DNA of 64,000 nucleotides, taken from Tamarix chinensis. Lineage: Eukaryota; Streptophyta; Magnoliopsida; Caryophyllales; Tamaricaceae. The notes beneath the pieces were generated by a model. That model was not told where the DNA came from. It made no database searches and saw only the letters and a list, made by a program, of their open reading frames with translations. This document shows, in pieces, positions 23,401 through 34,969 of the stretch. The stretch lies in the NCBI GenBank assembly GCA_030549775.1, contig CM060174.1, positions 50,049,707 through 50,113,706 of the forward strand. The letters are read 5' to 3'. Numbering within the stretch: position 1 is the stretch's first letter; each line of letters opens with the position of its first letter. The position numbers and the translations under genes are program-made.

Positions 23401-24137
23401 GTATATATATATATGTGTCTAAATTTATATTATTGGCAGTAAGTTTAGATGTCTAAATCAATTACCATTAGTATATATTTCCGAGATCAGGCTTTCATAA
23501 CACACTTTTGTTTTTATTTTATTTATTTCTTTATGTTAATTTTTAGAAGTCAAATCACGAGTTCGCTATGTGAATAGATGCCTGTACAAAAGAATTAAAA
23601 TAGGGTGAGGCTGGGGAGTAGGACCGCCTTAGCCATCATTTTACGAATATCTTGCTCGTGAACTTCGATTCCCTCGTGAACTTCTTATTATTATGGCGAA
23701 TACTTATAAATTACTATTAAATATGATTGGAAGTCCATGCTTTCCGTTTTCTCTTCTCCGCTCACCAATCGTATATAAGACAAAAACTGAAAACGCATGA
23801 ATGATCAAATATAAAGAAAAGTACACAAATTAGGACTTTCATATAAAACTTATACCTTAATGTGGCTTTGAATGAGGGGGCATAAATGATAAATGTATGT
23901 ATTATATTATAGTGACACAAGAACTTTAATCATTTCGGAAGCAAATCGTCCACGGATATCTAATTTTATTAGAAAGTTGGTTAACAAGCAGGTTCAACGT
24001 TAGAGTTGCACCCCCTCTCCCTGTTCACAATAATAAAAAGTGTGCATGTGTGTTTGAACTAACAAAACTAGGTAAAGTTGTAATCAAATAGTCAAACGAG
24101 GTGTCATAAACGTTATTGGTTTCCACAAAATATTGGA
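20498..24137. other. Unassigned AT-rich region
   Basis: No convincing gene is seen. A possible CACTA-type terminal remnant lies at 21415-21545 (listed separately). A plus-strand frame at 21835-22107 has an N-terminal hydrophobic half and a basic C-terminal half but matches nothing I recognise. Around 23560-23800 base composition is less extreme, and CGTATATAAGAC (about 23769-23780) resembles a TATA box, without a following gene. Repeated CCAATCAC words occur at 20778-20870. Confidence 0.5.
21415..21545. mobile_element. Possible CACTA transposon terminal remnant
   Basis: ATTAGCAACGACATGTCATCC followed by TTGTTACTAATTTGT and ATTGTTGCTAAATATTTTTCTTGTAC resembles the subterminal GCAACGACA/TTGTTGCTAA inverted words and the TTTTTCTTGTAGTG end of plant CACTA elements. 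The final bases are not a clean CACTA terminus and the partner end was not found. Speculative. Confidence 0.25.
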
Positions 24138-24559
24138 GTAATCATCAAAATTTATTGCCGTAATAGACAATTTTTATAGTAGAAAAGGCTTAACCCAATA
24201 TTATATATCTTATATCAAAATTATACATATTAGATCCCTTCGTATAATTATATATTGTAATAATTTGAAGGAAGAAGTTTTAATGAGAAACTGGTAACGA
24301 ATAATGAGCAATGGTAATGTCTGGGTTCAATGGTCTCAGTTTAGAAATGGGAGGAGTATTCTCTATTAAAAACAAAAGGGGAAGAGAATGGTAAAGAGAG
24401 CATATGGAACAACAAAGACCAAACACTAAGGGGTGGACCTAAAGAATAAGAGCATGCCCTTGGAGAGAGGTGAGGTGAGAGCTCAAAACAAGGATTGGTT
24501 TAAAAATGCACAGTCCAACAAAAACAAAGGGTCGTGATGGGCTGGATTTTGGGCTTGGC
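24138..24559. repeat. Dispersed repeat X, copy 1, left half
   Basis: Aligns with 50834-51165 through TTGGATCCCTTC-, ATATATTGTAATA-TTGAAGG, GAGAATGGTAAAGAGAGCA and CTTGGAGAGAGGTGAGGTGA words. It is separated from its right half by a solo LTR. Its identity is unknown and no coding frame is preserved. Confidence 0.75.
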
Positions 24560-27500
24560 TATAACAACTCTAATTTTTGAACTAGAAAATTTTACCTATA
24601 AGAACAATTCGGAAACATTTGAAAAAAAATAAAATAAGAAATGTTACCGCCGCATCAACCATGAAAGAGGTGTCATCATCATCTAACCCATGTCTAGGGC
24701 AAGATAAAATGGAATAAGGAACAAAATGATGTATGTTCATAACATTAATGTTACAATATAAGATAATAATGTTGAGACAATATTATAGATAGAATGAGTA
24801 TGATAGTTTTATAAAACCAAATACAGGAAGTCAAGCAAAAAGTTTAAATAACCAAAAATACAAAAATTTCCCAACATAGTTTGCAAAACACTTCTAACCG
24901 ATTAGCTTAACTCTTAGGCTTAGACATAAACCTCCAACCCCAAGTAATGACCCACTAATGAACCACATCATCATCCTCAACATACTCTAACTGAGAGTCG
25001 TAACCCTACAAATCATTATCTACTCTCTAAACCAGAAGGTGGATCATCTCAGTGACCATACAAGTGTAGTATTAGTACGGTGAAGTACTAATAAAACATA
25101 CTACCTAATATATGGTAATGCTCATGCAACACATTAAAGTCACATAACAACATGGTGATATTATGTCGGTACAGCTCAATGATTAATCTCAAGTAGTAGT
25201 ACAACATCATATGCTTACATGCAAATCATGGAAGTATAAATATAGAGTGAATAGATCGCAATCCATACAATATAAATCATATAAAAAAAATATTCCTTTA
25301 GTGACAAAAAAATTTTGGTTAATAAGATAGCTCATTTGGCAGCACCTAGTTCTCCACTGTGAACAAATATCATGGCAGCATAAATAATCACAATGGAATA
25401 CCACACCCACCATGCAGGGTCAGGATACATTGATTTTATTCAGGGATACCACACCCGCTACACATCAAACGCACTTACCACAAATTGGGATACCACACCT
25501 ACTACACATGGTTGAAGCACACAAATGGGGCTTGTACCAGGATGCCTCACCCACCACTCATTGAATATCTCCACCGTGAGGGCTAAAAATTTGGGATATC
25601 ACACCCCACTTAAGAAATGGATAAAATAAAGGGTCAAGGGGCATGTACTGGGATACCTCACAAACCTGAACTACAAATTGATGCTAGGTCGGCCTGCCAC
25701 AGTATAATCCTATACCTCAAAGATATGCGCATATCCCTTACCGACTACAACCCAATATAGAAGGAAATAGGTACTAGGTGAAAATATAACCATTGAGCGG
25801 CTAACCCACTAACTCCAGACAGCTAACCTAAGAGCTAGAGAAAAAGGCTTGAATGAAATCTTTATCATTAATATATATTTTTAATTGATGTCACAAATCA
25901 TAATAAAGTCCACACATAGCCTAAATGGGTGTTTCCAAGCGATAACACCAACATAATTAAATTTCATTATTAAATAAATTGGATTTTTTCCAGTGATAAC
26001 ACCAAACATATCACAAGATATAAAATCCACCATTTAGATGTTTAGAAATGACTCCAAAATTACCCAAATACAAGACCTCACATACAGTCGTGATGATTCT
26101 TAAGAAATCAGAGTAATCATAGTTGAAATCATAATTTAAATATTGTAAATAAAAAGATGTATCAATACAGAAGACCTAAGAGAAATACAACAATTTATAA
26201 GCAAACTAGTCGGTATTCAACCCAATTAGTCAATTGGTCCCTCGGACTAGTCCACTTTTCATGTCGTGCTAGACCCAAACTAAAACCACACTAGAGAACT
26301 AGTAGACTAGTTGGCCTCACCTATCGACTATTTGTGGGAACTAGTCTACTGATTTGGTCCAATTAGTCAATGGGTTTGAGCAGAAACCAACCCATTTTGA
26401 CTTAAAGAGAAACCAGTTGATGGATTGGACCAATCGATTGACTGTTATAGAAACCAATCACTTAGTTTAGTCCAATTAGTCCATCAGTCTAAGCAAATAC
26501 CAAACCTTTTTTTTTTGTAGGGACACCAATCAATGGTTTTAACAAACTTATCAAATGCTCATCAAAACTAGATGATTGATTTATCAAAATAATTGATTGA
26601 TCTTGCCACGAACTAATCCAAATTTTCAAACTATTTGACTACTCACACAATCAATCTATGGGTTCAAGGAACCAATCGACTAGTCTAGGTAAGATATTAT
26701 CTATACTTGTGATACAAACACCAAAATTTACCATACTTTGTCATTTTAATCCTAGTATGCTTCCATGTCAATACACACATAAAAATACATGTTGCACACA
26801 TAGAATCACATATATACATGGTAATATATATAATCAAATGAATCACACTCAAATAGCTAACTTATGCTTAAAAATATAGAATTTTAACCATAATATTTTA
26901 TGAATAATTATACAACCCACTCATATTATAGAATACAAATTAAAACATGCTCATATATACACCAAACACATGGAACCCCATTAATCCACACAACTCTATT
27001 TATGTTCAAGATAAGAATGTCTTCCCTTGAAGTAATTATTCTAGCACAAAAGCTCTTATTTAATGGATATCTTGTAAAACCTTGATTTTTAAGAGAATCA
27101 ATGTTAAAACCATGAAAAATTATAGAGAGAAGAAAAAGAAAAAACACCACATTTTTCTTAAAAATAAGGTGTCAAAGGAAGAGCTGGAATCTTCAACCTT
27201 TCTTAACCTTAATTATTCTTTGCTTAAAGAAAGTAGAAGAGAACTAAAACCAAGATTAGCAGAAGAAGAAATAATAGAAATCTCAACAAAGAAGGGAGAA
27301 AACTAATGCAAGCCTTTATTTTTCTCCGTAAAGAGGAGAAGAGGGAAAATGAAGGGATGTTCAACACTTGAGAAATTTTTCCACCAAGAAAAGAGAGAAA
27401 AGAGAAATAAAAATAAGTGAGAAATAAAAATAGATTAGAAATAAAATGGACAGAGGAAAGGCTAGGTTAGCATTAACAAAAAAGATGGAGACAAGACTAG

Positions 27501-28070
27501 TAAGGTTGAATGTTAGCAACTAAGAAGTGAGAGTTAACTTAATGGGTTGGTGGGAGTTGAGCACAGTTAGGAATGAGCATGGAAATGGGTTGGCAAGCAA
27601 AGAGGTGGCGTACAAAGTCAATCTTACACCCTAACTACCAAAAAAGAGAGGGATAGGTGAGGGAGAAAAGAGAAGGTGAGGTTTACCTCAAAATTGCTTT
27701 TTGGGAAAATTTTAGCTAATTAAAATTATGTAATAACCTAAATAAAGTGACAATAATCCCTATACACTAGAACTCATTTATCAACATAGTTGGATTCTAG
27801 TAAGAATTTTTCATAAACATTAGAGAGAAATTCAAATGGAAATCAGAAATGGTTCTAAAAACGTAGGACAATAAGTCAATTGATTTAGGCAAACTTGTAC
27901 ACTAATTTATTGAGAATAAGAATGCCAATTTCTTAGTGGACTAGTCGATTGGTACGCTTGAAATTCAAATTTTAGTAGAATTTCAAGCCTAATCTAAAAT
28001 CAAAACTAATTTATTTTGTTTTAACATTATTTTAAACACATTTTGAAGGATTTTGGGATAGGGTATTACA
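24560..28070 (-). mobile_element. Solo LTR, 3.5 kb (minus sense), in repeat X
   Basis: It begins TATAACAACTCTAATTTTTG (a degenerate TGTAACACC end) and ends GGATAGGGTATTACA, flanked by TTGGC (24555-24559) and TTGGA (28071-28075). Reverse-complemented, its start aligns with the LTR at 42235 (TGTAAYACC, AAATCYTTCAAA, TTTAAAATWATKTTA). The interior has clusters of CCAATTAGTC/ATCGACTAGT words (26200-26680) and of GGGATACCACACCCRCTACACAT (25380-25630). A paralogous locus at 51160-51185 lacks the insertion, which confirms the borders. Confidence 0.85.
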
Positions 28071-28328
28071 TTGGATCATATTTGGTTCATCCCAAAAAAA
28101 TTTTAAAATTATTTTCAAAATAGAACACCCAAATTCATTTAGGCTTAGGTGAGATAATTAAGCCTTACCATTACCAGCTCATAGAATGAGAGAATGAGTC
28201 TAATGTTTTATAGCCTAAGATTAATATCAATAGGGGGTTTTAAAAAATGTTATTATCATCTACTACCCATACTACTACCAATAATATCTTGCTACAACGA
28301 TAATTTAAATTGGAATAGTTATCGGTCT
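28071..28328. repeat. Dispersed repeat X, copy 1, right half
   Basis: Resumes the alignment with 51177-51424 (GATCATATTTGGTTCATCCC versus AATATGATTCAACCC; TAATATCTTRYTAMAAYGATAATTTAAATTRG) until homology stops near 28328. Confidence 0.75.
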
Positions 28329-28554
28329 AACTACTTGAGGTCTGATAACCCTTAATCTAGACTACTTAAAAATTATATGAAGTAACACTAAATAATATAT
28401 AATCATCTTGATCCATTATTGATCCTCAATATAGATCCATTTCCATCTTTAATTTATCCCTAATCATATGAAACACAAAATTGTTAAGTAAAATTAAGAT
28501 AAGTAAAAATAGTATAGAGATCAACATTTATTGAGGTGGAATCCACATAAGTCC

Positions 28555-28672
28555 CCTTTCTTGAGAGGGTTTTGTCCCTAAAACCTATATAAAGTAACAA
28601 AAAGGAGACATGTTAACAACATTAAAGGTAGGATGAATAATGCCATACTCTATAGGTATATAAGATTAATAC
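28555..28672 (-). pseudogene. C-terminal tail of gypsy integrase, continuation of 30191-30800
   Basis: The minus strand codes an IPIEYGIIHPTFNVV segment followed by NMSPF, matching the conserved YG-S-TFNV-DLSPF tail of chromovirus-like integrases. A degraded LRTNPFEEGG-like end follows (GGACAAAACCCTCTCAAGAAAGG in DNA). It continues directly from the sequence at 30191 once the intervening LINE is removed. Stops and frame changes make it non-functional. Confidence 0.7.
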
Positions 28673-28680
28673 GCATTAAT

Positions 28681-30190
28681 TTTTTTTGTTAAAAAAGTAA
28701 GAATTTATATTAGGAATCAGATGTTACAAATGATATTATAGAATTTATCTACCCTCCCAATCAAACTACCAAACTTTTCCCTCCTACTAGAGTAGAGAAA
28801 AAGAGATGACATTGTCAAAGCAATCCTATGTTCTACCCCTTTCAAATCCCAAGGTTTATTAAAAAAGATACAACTATTTCTAGCTTTCCAAATTTCATAG
28901 AAAGCAACAACATAAAAAATAGAATAGAATTGAGTTATGATAGCCTTCCTGCTTCTACTTCTGGAAATTGAGACAAAAAACCCTACACTGGAGCTGTGTC
29001 TTATCCTGAGTCCACTGCCATGACCAATAGCAGACCATACCTTCTTCAGTTCAACACAATTACAGAATAAGTGAGGAAGAGTTTCATCCTGTGTGCAGAA
29101 ACAACACTGCAGATTGATGGTAGGAAGAAGGATGCTAATCTTATCTTTAGTGGGAATCTTTGAGTGTGCATCTAACCAAAATATAAACTTATGCTTAGGA
29201 GTTGCAAAGCTTGACCAAATAGCTCTCCACCAGGCTACTCGAGGAGCTGAATATCTAATTGCTTCATATACCTCAACAATAGAATATTTTTTATCCCTCT
29301 GCCACTACTGGAACACAGGTAAGAGAACAGGCCTTAAGGAAAAAATTTTATGCAGTAACCTTGAAGTAGTGCAAGGTAGGCTGCAAGAGACCACATCTTG
29401 CCTTTTGATATAATAAGCATGCAACCATTTTATCCAAAGGGCATCTTTTTCCTGAGATAAATGCCATAACATCTTCCCCACACCTGCTACATTCCAGGAA
29501 AATAGATCCATCAAACCTAAACCCCCTTCCTTCTTTGGTAAACATACCACTTTCCAAGCCACTAAAACTCTCTTAGAAGGAGAGGCTTTACCAGACCAAA
29601 GAAAAGACCTTCACAAGGCCACAACCTTATGAATAATGTTTTTAGGAAGAATGAAGATTTGACTCTAGTGGTTAGTAATGCCTATGATCATAGATTGTAA
29701 TAAATGAAATCTTCCAGCATAAGAAAGGAGTTTATTAGCCCAGTGTTGTATCCTACCAGAGATCTTCTGAATCAATTCCAACATATCAATAGTTTTGAGC
29801 CTAGAAGCATCAAGAGGGACCCCTAAGTATTTACAAGGAAACAATCCCTCCTAAAAATGAAGAATAGATTTGATGGTCTACTTTAACACATGGTCAGCAC
29901 CACCCAGAAACACCACACTTTTGCCAGGGCTAATATGGAGACCAGAGAAATTATCCAGAATCTCCTTAATAGCCTTCACAGAAGCCACATCAGCCTTGCA
30001 AAATACCAAGAGATCATCTGCAAAGCTGAGATTAATAATATTCAATTTTCTACACTTGGGATGACCCTGAATGTTTGCTAAGGTACTCCATGATAATAAC
30101 AAATAGAAATGAAGACAATGGATCACCCTGTCTAAGCCCTTTTTTCCCTTAAAAGGAGGCTACAAAATATTGTTAACAGATAGGGAATAA
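28681..30190 (-). mobile_element. 5'-truncated L1-type LINE inserted in gypsy integrase
   Basis: Read on minus from 30190: an SVN...FKGKKGLRQGDPLS motif, then after a frameshift LSFADDLLVF (catalytic FADD of the reverse transcriptase), HISPGKS, CKYLGVPLD, then VAWKVVCLPKKEGGLGL, and a zf-RVT domain (SFATPKHKFIFWL, CCFCTQDETLPHLFCNC). The element ends in an A-rich tail seen as TTTTTTT at 28681-28687. Short direct repeats GCATTAAT (28673-28680) and GCATTATT (30191-30198) flank it. It lacks the endonuclease and the first part of the RT, as expected from aborted target-primed reverse transcription. Several stops and shifts show it is dead. Confidence 0.85.
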
Positions 30191-30800
30191 GCATTATTGT
30201 TCACCTTTTCAAGGACTATGAAAACCCCATCACGATGAGGATCAAGCATATCTTTATGATGATTGGGAAAATGATCCTTTCTCAAGTGGACAAAAACAAG
30301 TTCTCTCGACTGAAAAGCAAGTTTCTTTTGCTAGTGATTCATATATGAAGCCATCATTTCATTAATTTTTCATATTTAGGAAGGAACTAGCTCATGGAGT
30401 TTCTCAATAGATTTAGAACATTTCTTACTATTGGTTAGAGTATATTAGTATAGTAGAAATGGGGATAAATCCAATAGAGCGAGAAGGTTAAAGCCATACA
30501 CTACCTTCAATTGGAATTTGCTTGTCGTGGAGTAGATAGTTAAATTATATTCAAATATGATGTTAGATAAGTTAGACTCCTACTACATGTTATTATTATT
30601 ATCAAGGATAACCCTAAGAAGTTTCCCAAAAGTATGATTGGCCACCTCAATTTTACCATCTGTTTAGGGGGTAATAATTGGTTGAGAATAAAATCTTAGT
30701 GTCCAATTTCTGCCAAATAGCCTACCATAAGTGAGAAACAAATTTAATATCCCTGACCAAAATGATTATGATATGAGTTGACTTGTGTGGATTAAAGGAT
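30191..30800 (-). pseudogene. Ty3/gypsy integrase remnant (interrupted by LINE)
   Basis: Minus-strand translation from about 30790 downward gives DIKFVSHLW, then TKILFSTNYYPLN (the STTCHPQTDGQ motif), then EYN...VVYGFN, LLALLDL, a LVFVHLRKDHFP segment and GVFIVLEKVNNNA. These are the catalytic-core end and C-terminal part of a chromovirus-like integrase, in the usual order. Frames shift several times. It is the same family as 33573-37415, but a separate copy, because the same domain appears in both. Confidence 0.75.
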
Positions 30801-30939
30801 ATTGTGAGCATACTTTTGTGTATGATTCATGCTACATTTGGAAGTTGTAGGGTGTGTTTGCTAACAAAATTTTCATCCTTTGAGTTTTTGCATGACTGGC
30901 ATAAACTTAATCTAAAAGGAGTATGAATATCCTATGAAA

Positions 30940-32209
30940 TGATAATGTTACTTGTACTCTCATGTGAAATCATAGAATTAGAAGCCATTACACACTTAGT
31001 TGAAAAGAATATACAGGGGAGGTATGAGAAGAAGCTACAAGTCAACAAATTCAGGCAACATTTATTCCCTACCAAGACTATAGAAGTACTTCCAATAGAA
31101 TTTGTTATCCACATCACAATCAACTTCTTACTCAGTTGGAAAAAAGAACAGCCAAATCCAAATATTTGGCTGTATTCACCAGGTGACCGTTGGAGGATAC
31201 AACCACCTAAAGCATCTCCGATTGGAAATTTTCCCGATTTTAACTTTGTGCAGCTTATAAAAACCTATGGGCTCAAAGCAATAATGGTAGTGAAGAGAAT
31301 AAAAAATCAACAGTAGAAGAGAATAAATTTTGAGGGATAAGAGTGCCAGAGAGCTACACTGAGTGAGGGAGAAGAAGAAGAAGAAGAAGAGATTAGGCTA
31401 GATAGGCATTGAATTACCATGATCTACCCATTCCCTTCCCTTCTTTATCTTCATTATTTACTTTTGATTGGTGTGATGAAATTCAGCATGAGCTAAGTTT
31501 CTATGTTGGGAGTAGATCAATTGATCCTTTTTTCTATAATCTGTGGCATTGTAGTTATATTTCATTTACCTGACATTCCATTTCATTGAGAATTCGTTTG
31601 TTTATTTGATTACTATAGACAAAATTAGGTACTTGCATAAATTCTATATCAACTACATATTGAACAGAACTCATGATTGTGAATGGTGACAAGGTTAGCA
31701 CCAAAAGGTGATGTGGCATTGCCATTAATCCTTTGAAGCTCACTATGTGACATTGTTATGTCCCATGCACCATGATGGAGATAGCTTGAAAGTATACTTT
31801 ACCACTAAGTAAATCTAGTGTGTCTAGTATAATTAATATATTGTCAGCTTGATAGGCTATGAAATTTCATAGGGTGTATGAATTTGGTGATAAGTGACCT
31901 CCCTCCCATAACTCTATATTATGAATTTTCTTCTTATCAATTTCCTGTTAGCATTAACAAAATCATACTGCTCATTTATGTCATTATACTTTTATTATTA
32001 TCATTCCCATCACCCTGCTAATATTTTGTAGTATGGTTTAATTCTATTGTAAACTTAACTCTAGTAATGTGCATTTCACTAGATCCCTAAGGGAATGATA
32101 CCTACTCAACACTTTATAACTTGGATCAATTGTGTATGCTTGCACGATTGTGTTGTGTTGCATTTATTTCATTAACTTATTAAGAATTGTTAAGCCGAGC
32201 ACACACCAA
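30940..32209 (+). mobile_element. 5' LTR of Tat/Athila-type element
   Basis: The right border is set by the primer site at 32215. The LTR end reads AGCCGAGCACACACCA, preceded by TGTATGCTTGCACGATTGTG, typical of the U5 of this lineage. A TATA-like TTATAAAAACC (about 31255-31266) and a purine-rich leader with (GAA)n (31368-31390) fit a promoter and transcript start. The left border is uncertain: TGATAATGTTAC at 30940 is a candidate. An open 125-codon frame at 30939-31316 lies wholly inside and is not taken as a gene. Confidence 0.5.
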
Positions 32210-32214
32210 ATTTT

Positions 32215-32232
32215 TGGTGCCATTGTTTGGGA
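32215..32232 (+). promoter_or_regulatory. Primer binding site of Tat/Athila-type element
   Basis: TGGTGCCATTGTTTGGGA is a slightly decayed form of TGGCGCCGTTGCCGGGGA, the primer site usual in Athila/Tat elements, located a few bases after the LTR end. Confidence 0.75.
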
Positions 32233-32350
32233 CTCTATTTTAGAAGTTCTACATATTATAGGATATAATACCATAGAATTCCTAGTATATAACTAACATT
32301 AGAGTATTGTAATTTTAAGTTTATTTTATTTTTAGAGGATTAACCCCTAT

Positions 32351-32450
32351 ATGACTAGAACTAACCAGAGCACTCTGTTGCTAATTGATCTAGAAATTGA
32401 TTGCACCCTAAGGAGGAATCATGCGGCCTTGCAAACTCATTAGTAACAAT
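32351..32450 (+). pseudogene. N-terminal gag fragment of Tat/Athila-type element
   Basis: An ATG at 32351, 118 bp after the primer site, opens MTRTNQSTLLLIDLEIDCTL followed by RRNHAAL. This resembles the short L-L-D-EIERTLRRLR N-terminus of Athila/Tat gag. Stops follow at once, and similarity is lost before the next LTR fragment at about 32650, so the rest of the element has been deleted or replaced. Confidence 0.5.
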
Positions 32451-32649
32451 ATCAAATAGAGGAATCAACATAAAATATTTATAGCAACATGAGTTATTTA
32501 GGCCTGGAATTATGTCCATTGCTGGTTACTTGGCTTTGGCCTAGAATTAGATCCATTGAGACACCTTTGTTTTGGATAGACATTTATGGTATGTGAGACT
32601 ATAGGGTGTTGCAAAATCTATTGCTTGATAATAACTCTGACAAAGTGTT

Positions 32650-33572
32650 TGTATAATAAATTGGGTAAGTTATTAGATTAGATGTTAAAATAAGAATGTG
32701 ACTAAGGAGAGAGGTAATAGTCAAATGAAAAGAATGGTAAAGGAGACAATGGTTCATATATATATATATATATATAACCTAATAAATTAAGTATGTGGAA
32801 ATGGCCTATGATGAAATTTTGTGCCTCGATGAATAAAGCCTTATTATTAGCTATAAATTCTTTGTGTAGCTTATATATTGTCATCTATGATGTAGTGTTA
32901 TTTTATCATGTATGATGATTCACTTATGGTATAAACTTTCTATGCCTAATGTGACCTTGATAAAGCAAGTATACTATTTATATGAAATGTGAATGAAATA
33001 TGCTAGTATGACCTTTGTATTATGTTGAAATCTTATGTTCCATGACACCATTGAGGAGGTAACTTAGCTTACTCAGTATGAAATGTACTGATGTGTCAAT
33101 TTGCTTGGTCACCTTCTCTTTCCCATGAGTAAAGATTTGTGTGCTAGTTTTTAGGGATGGTTAGTAGTTAGCCAACCTCATGTGGGGAATGATTTTTAAG
33201 AACATAGACATCCAGATACTTTTTAGTAGTTGATGGACCGGATTTTAGGGTTGCTCCCTAATATTGTTTCTATAACTTTAAACCATCTACTTGATTAAAA
33301 TTTCTCATGGACTTGAACATGGTAGACCATCGAGGTCTTATATTTAAATAATATTCATTCTTTGTGAATTAATATAACATATTTTAGTGCACTCCACAAT
33401 GATTTTGGTTCTTTGGTTCTCAATCTTTTGTTTAACATGGGACAAGTGGTTGTCGCCTATAGTATATTAGGTGCGATGGTTACACCTTGTTTTCCTAAGT
33501 GTTTACTAGTTTTCTACTTTTTCGAGGTTTTTAAAACAAAATTTTTCAGTAGTAAAAAATGGATGTGTTACA
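32650..33572 (+). mobile_element. LTR fragment (U5-side) of TGTAACACC superfamily
   Basis: It ends in AAATTTTTCAGTAGTAAAA...GTGTTACA (33572), as does the LTR at 8716-12787. Upstream it aligns with 62600-63060 (TGGCCTAT-GA-AAGTTATGTGC, TGAGGAGGTAACTT, GAAATGTACTGAT). An (AT)n run lies at 32757-32776. The U3 side is missing. It abuts the integrase end of the gypsy element to its right. Confidence 0.6.
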
Positions 33573-34969
33573 TTCTTGTTATTCACCACCTCAAATGGAC
33601 TAGAATAAGTTATAGATAAAGGAATTTGATTGTAGGAAAACTTAGCATAAGATAGCTTGATATCCCAATCCTTGATACTTTTACTTACTAAACCTCTCAA
33701 TTGTACCAAGACATCAATTTGTAACCTTTATTTTTCCATTGGTTAGTGGATGGTGCAAAGTACTAACTAACAAATTTATAACCAATATGTGCCATTATTT
33801 ATTCCAAAAGTAACACAAAAATTTAACATCTCGATCTGAAACAATATTTTTAGGAATACCATGAAGTCTTAAAACCCCTTTAAAATATATATGAGAACCA
33901 AGTGTAGGATCATAAATTTCGGGACATGGTATAAAATGATCCATTTTAGAAAATCTATTGACTACTGCCATTATAGAATCTTTACCATGTTGAGTTCTAG
34001 ATAAACCTAAGATGAATTCCGTACTGACACCTTCCTATGGTTAACTAAGCATGTGTAATGGAATGTGAAAACCCTTATGAAGAAGCTTTTACTCTTTTGA
34101 CAACACATCGACTGAAAATAGCTTATACACCTTTAATCATGCATAGCCAATAGAAATTTTCTTGAAGCATTTCTAAAGTCTTATGTATACCAAATTTGCT
34201 AGCTACTCCTTCTTCATGTACCTCTTTTATAATTAATTATCTTAAACTTGATTCAAACACAAAGATTGTATTAATCTTAAATAAGAAATACATCATGCAA
34301 GACATAGTTACTAAAAGATCCATTTTTCTTCAACGCATCATAAATATAATAGAAATCGTCATCTTTTAAACACAAGTCTTTTAACATTTCAAATCTAAGT
34401 AACTTTTCATAGATCATGACTAACAACATAGATATCCTAGATAAATCATCCATTATGATATTTTCTTTACCATCTAAATATTTAACAAAGAAGATGAATT
34501 AAGGATTATAAGAAACTTACCCATTTTCCATGTCTTGGGCTAGTTTTCTTTTATCTATGTCAGTAATTTAGGCTTTCATGAACTACATGCAAAAAAAAGG
34601 TTTATGTCTTAAATATTAACTCCATGTCTGTAGCATATATATGATGGCATAGAATTTCTCATTGTAAGTAGAATAGTTTAACTTGGCCAGATTTAATTTT
34701 TCACTAAAATATGTAATAAGCCTCTTTTCTTGTCAAAGAACTCATCCAATCCTTACCCCACTGGCATCATATGTTACTTCAAATAATAGATCAAAATTAG
34801 GTAAGGATAAGACTAGACCATTACACAATTTAGCTTTAAGAGTTTCAAAAGCTTTACTGACTATATCTCCCATTTTGAACCCTCTTTTTTTCATAAGTTG
34901 AGTTATAGGTGTTGTTATGTTTGAGGTATTTAATAAATTGTCTATAAAAACTAGTAAATCTATGAACAA
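33573..34969 (-). pseudogene. Ty3/gypsy RNase H and integrase remnant
   Basis: Sense is minus. From 34969 downward: the T--PIT-L-KK-GF connection, then KAFETLKAKL, LVLSLPNFDLLFEV and the DASG of RNase H; then a KYLDGKENIMDDLSR-like segment (the usual N--ADALSRR). The integrase core follows with SIMAVVNRFSKMDHFIPC, LHGIPKNIVSDRDVKFL and a decayed H-PLTNG, then KDWDIKLSYAKFSYN and SPFEVV where it stops at the LTR junction at 33573. The catalytic D of SDRD is visible. Many stops and shifts show long decay. It continues the pol of 34970-36250. Confidence 0.8.

Noticed and set aside
30939..31316. A 125-residue gene on plus
   Set aside because: It lies inside the putative Tat/Athila LTR, crosses its TATA-like site and has no recognisable domain.
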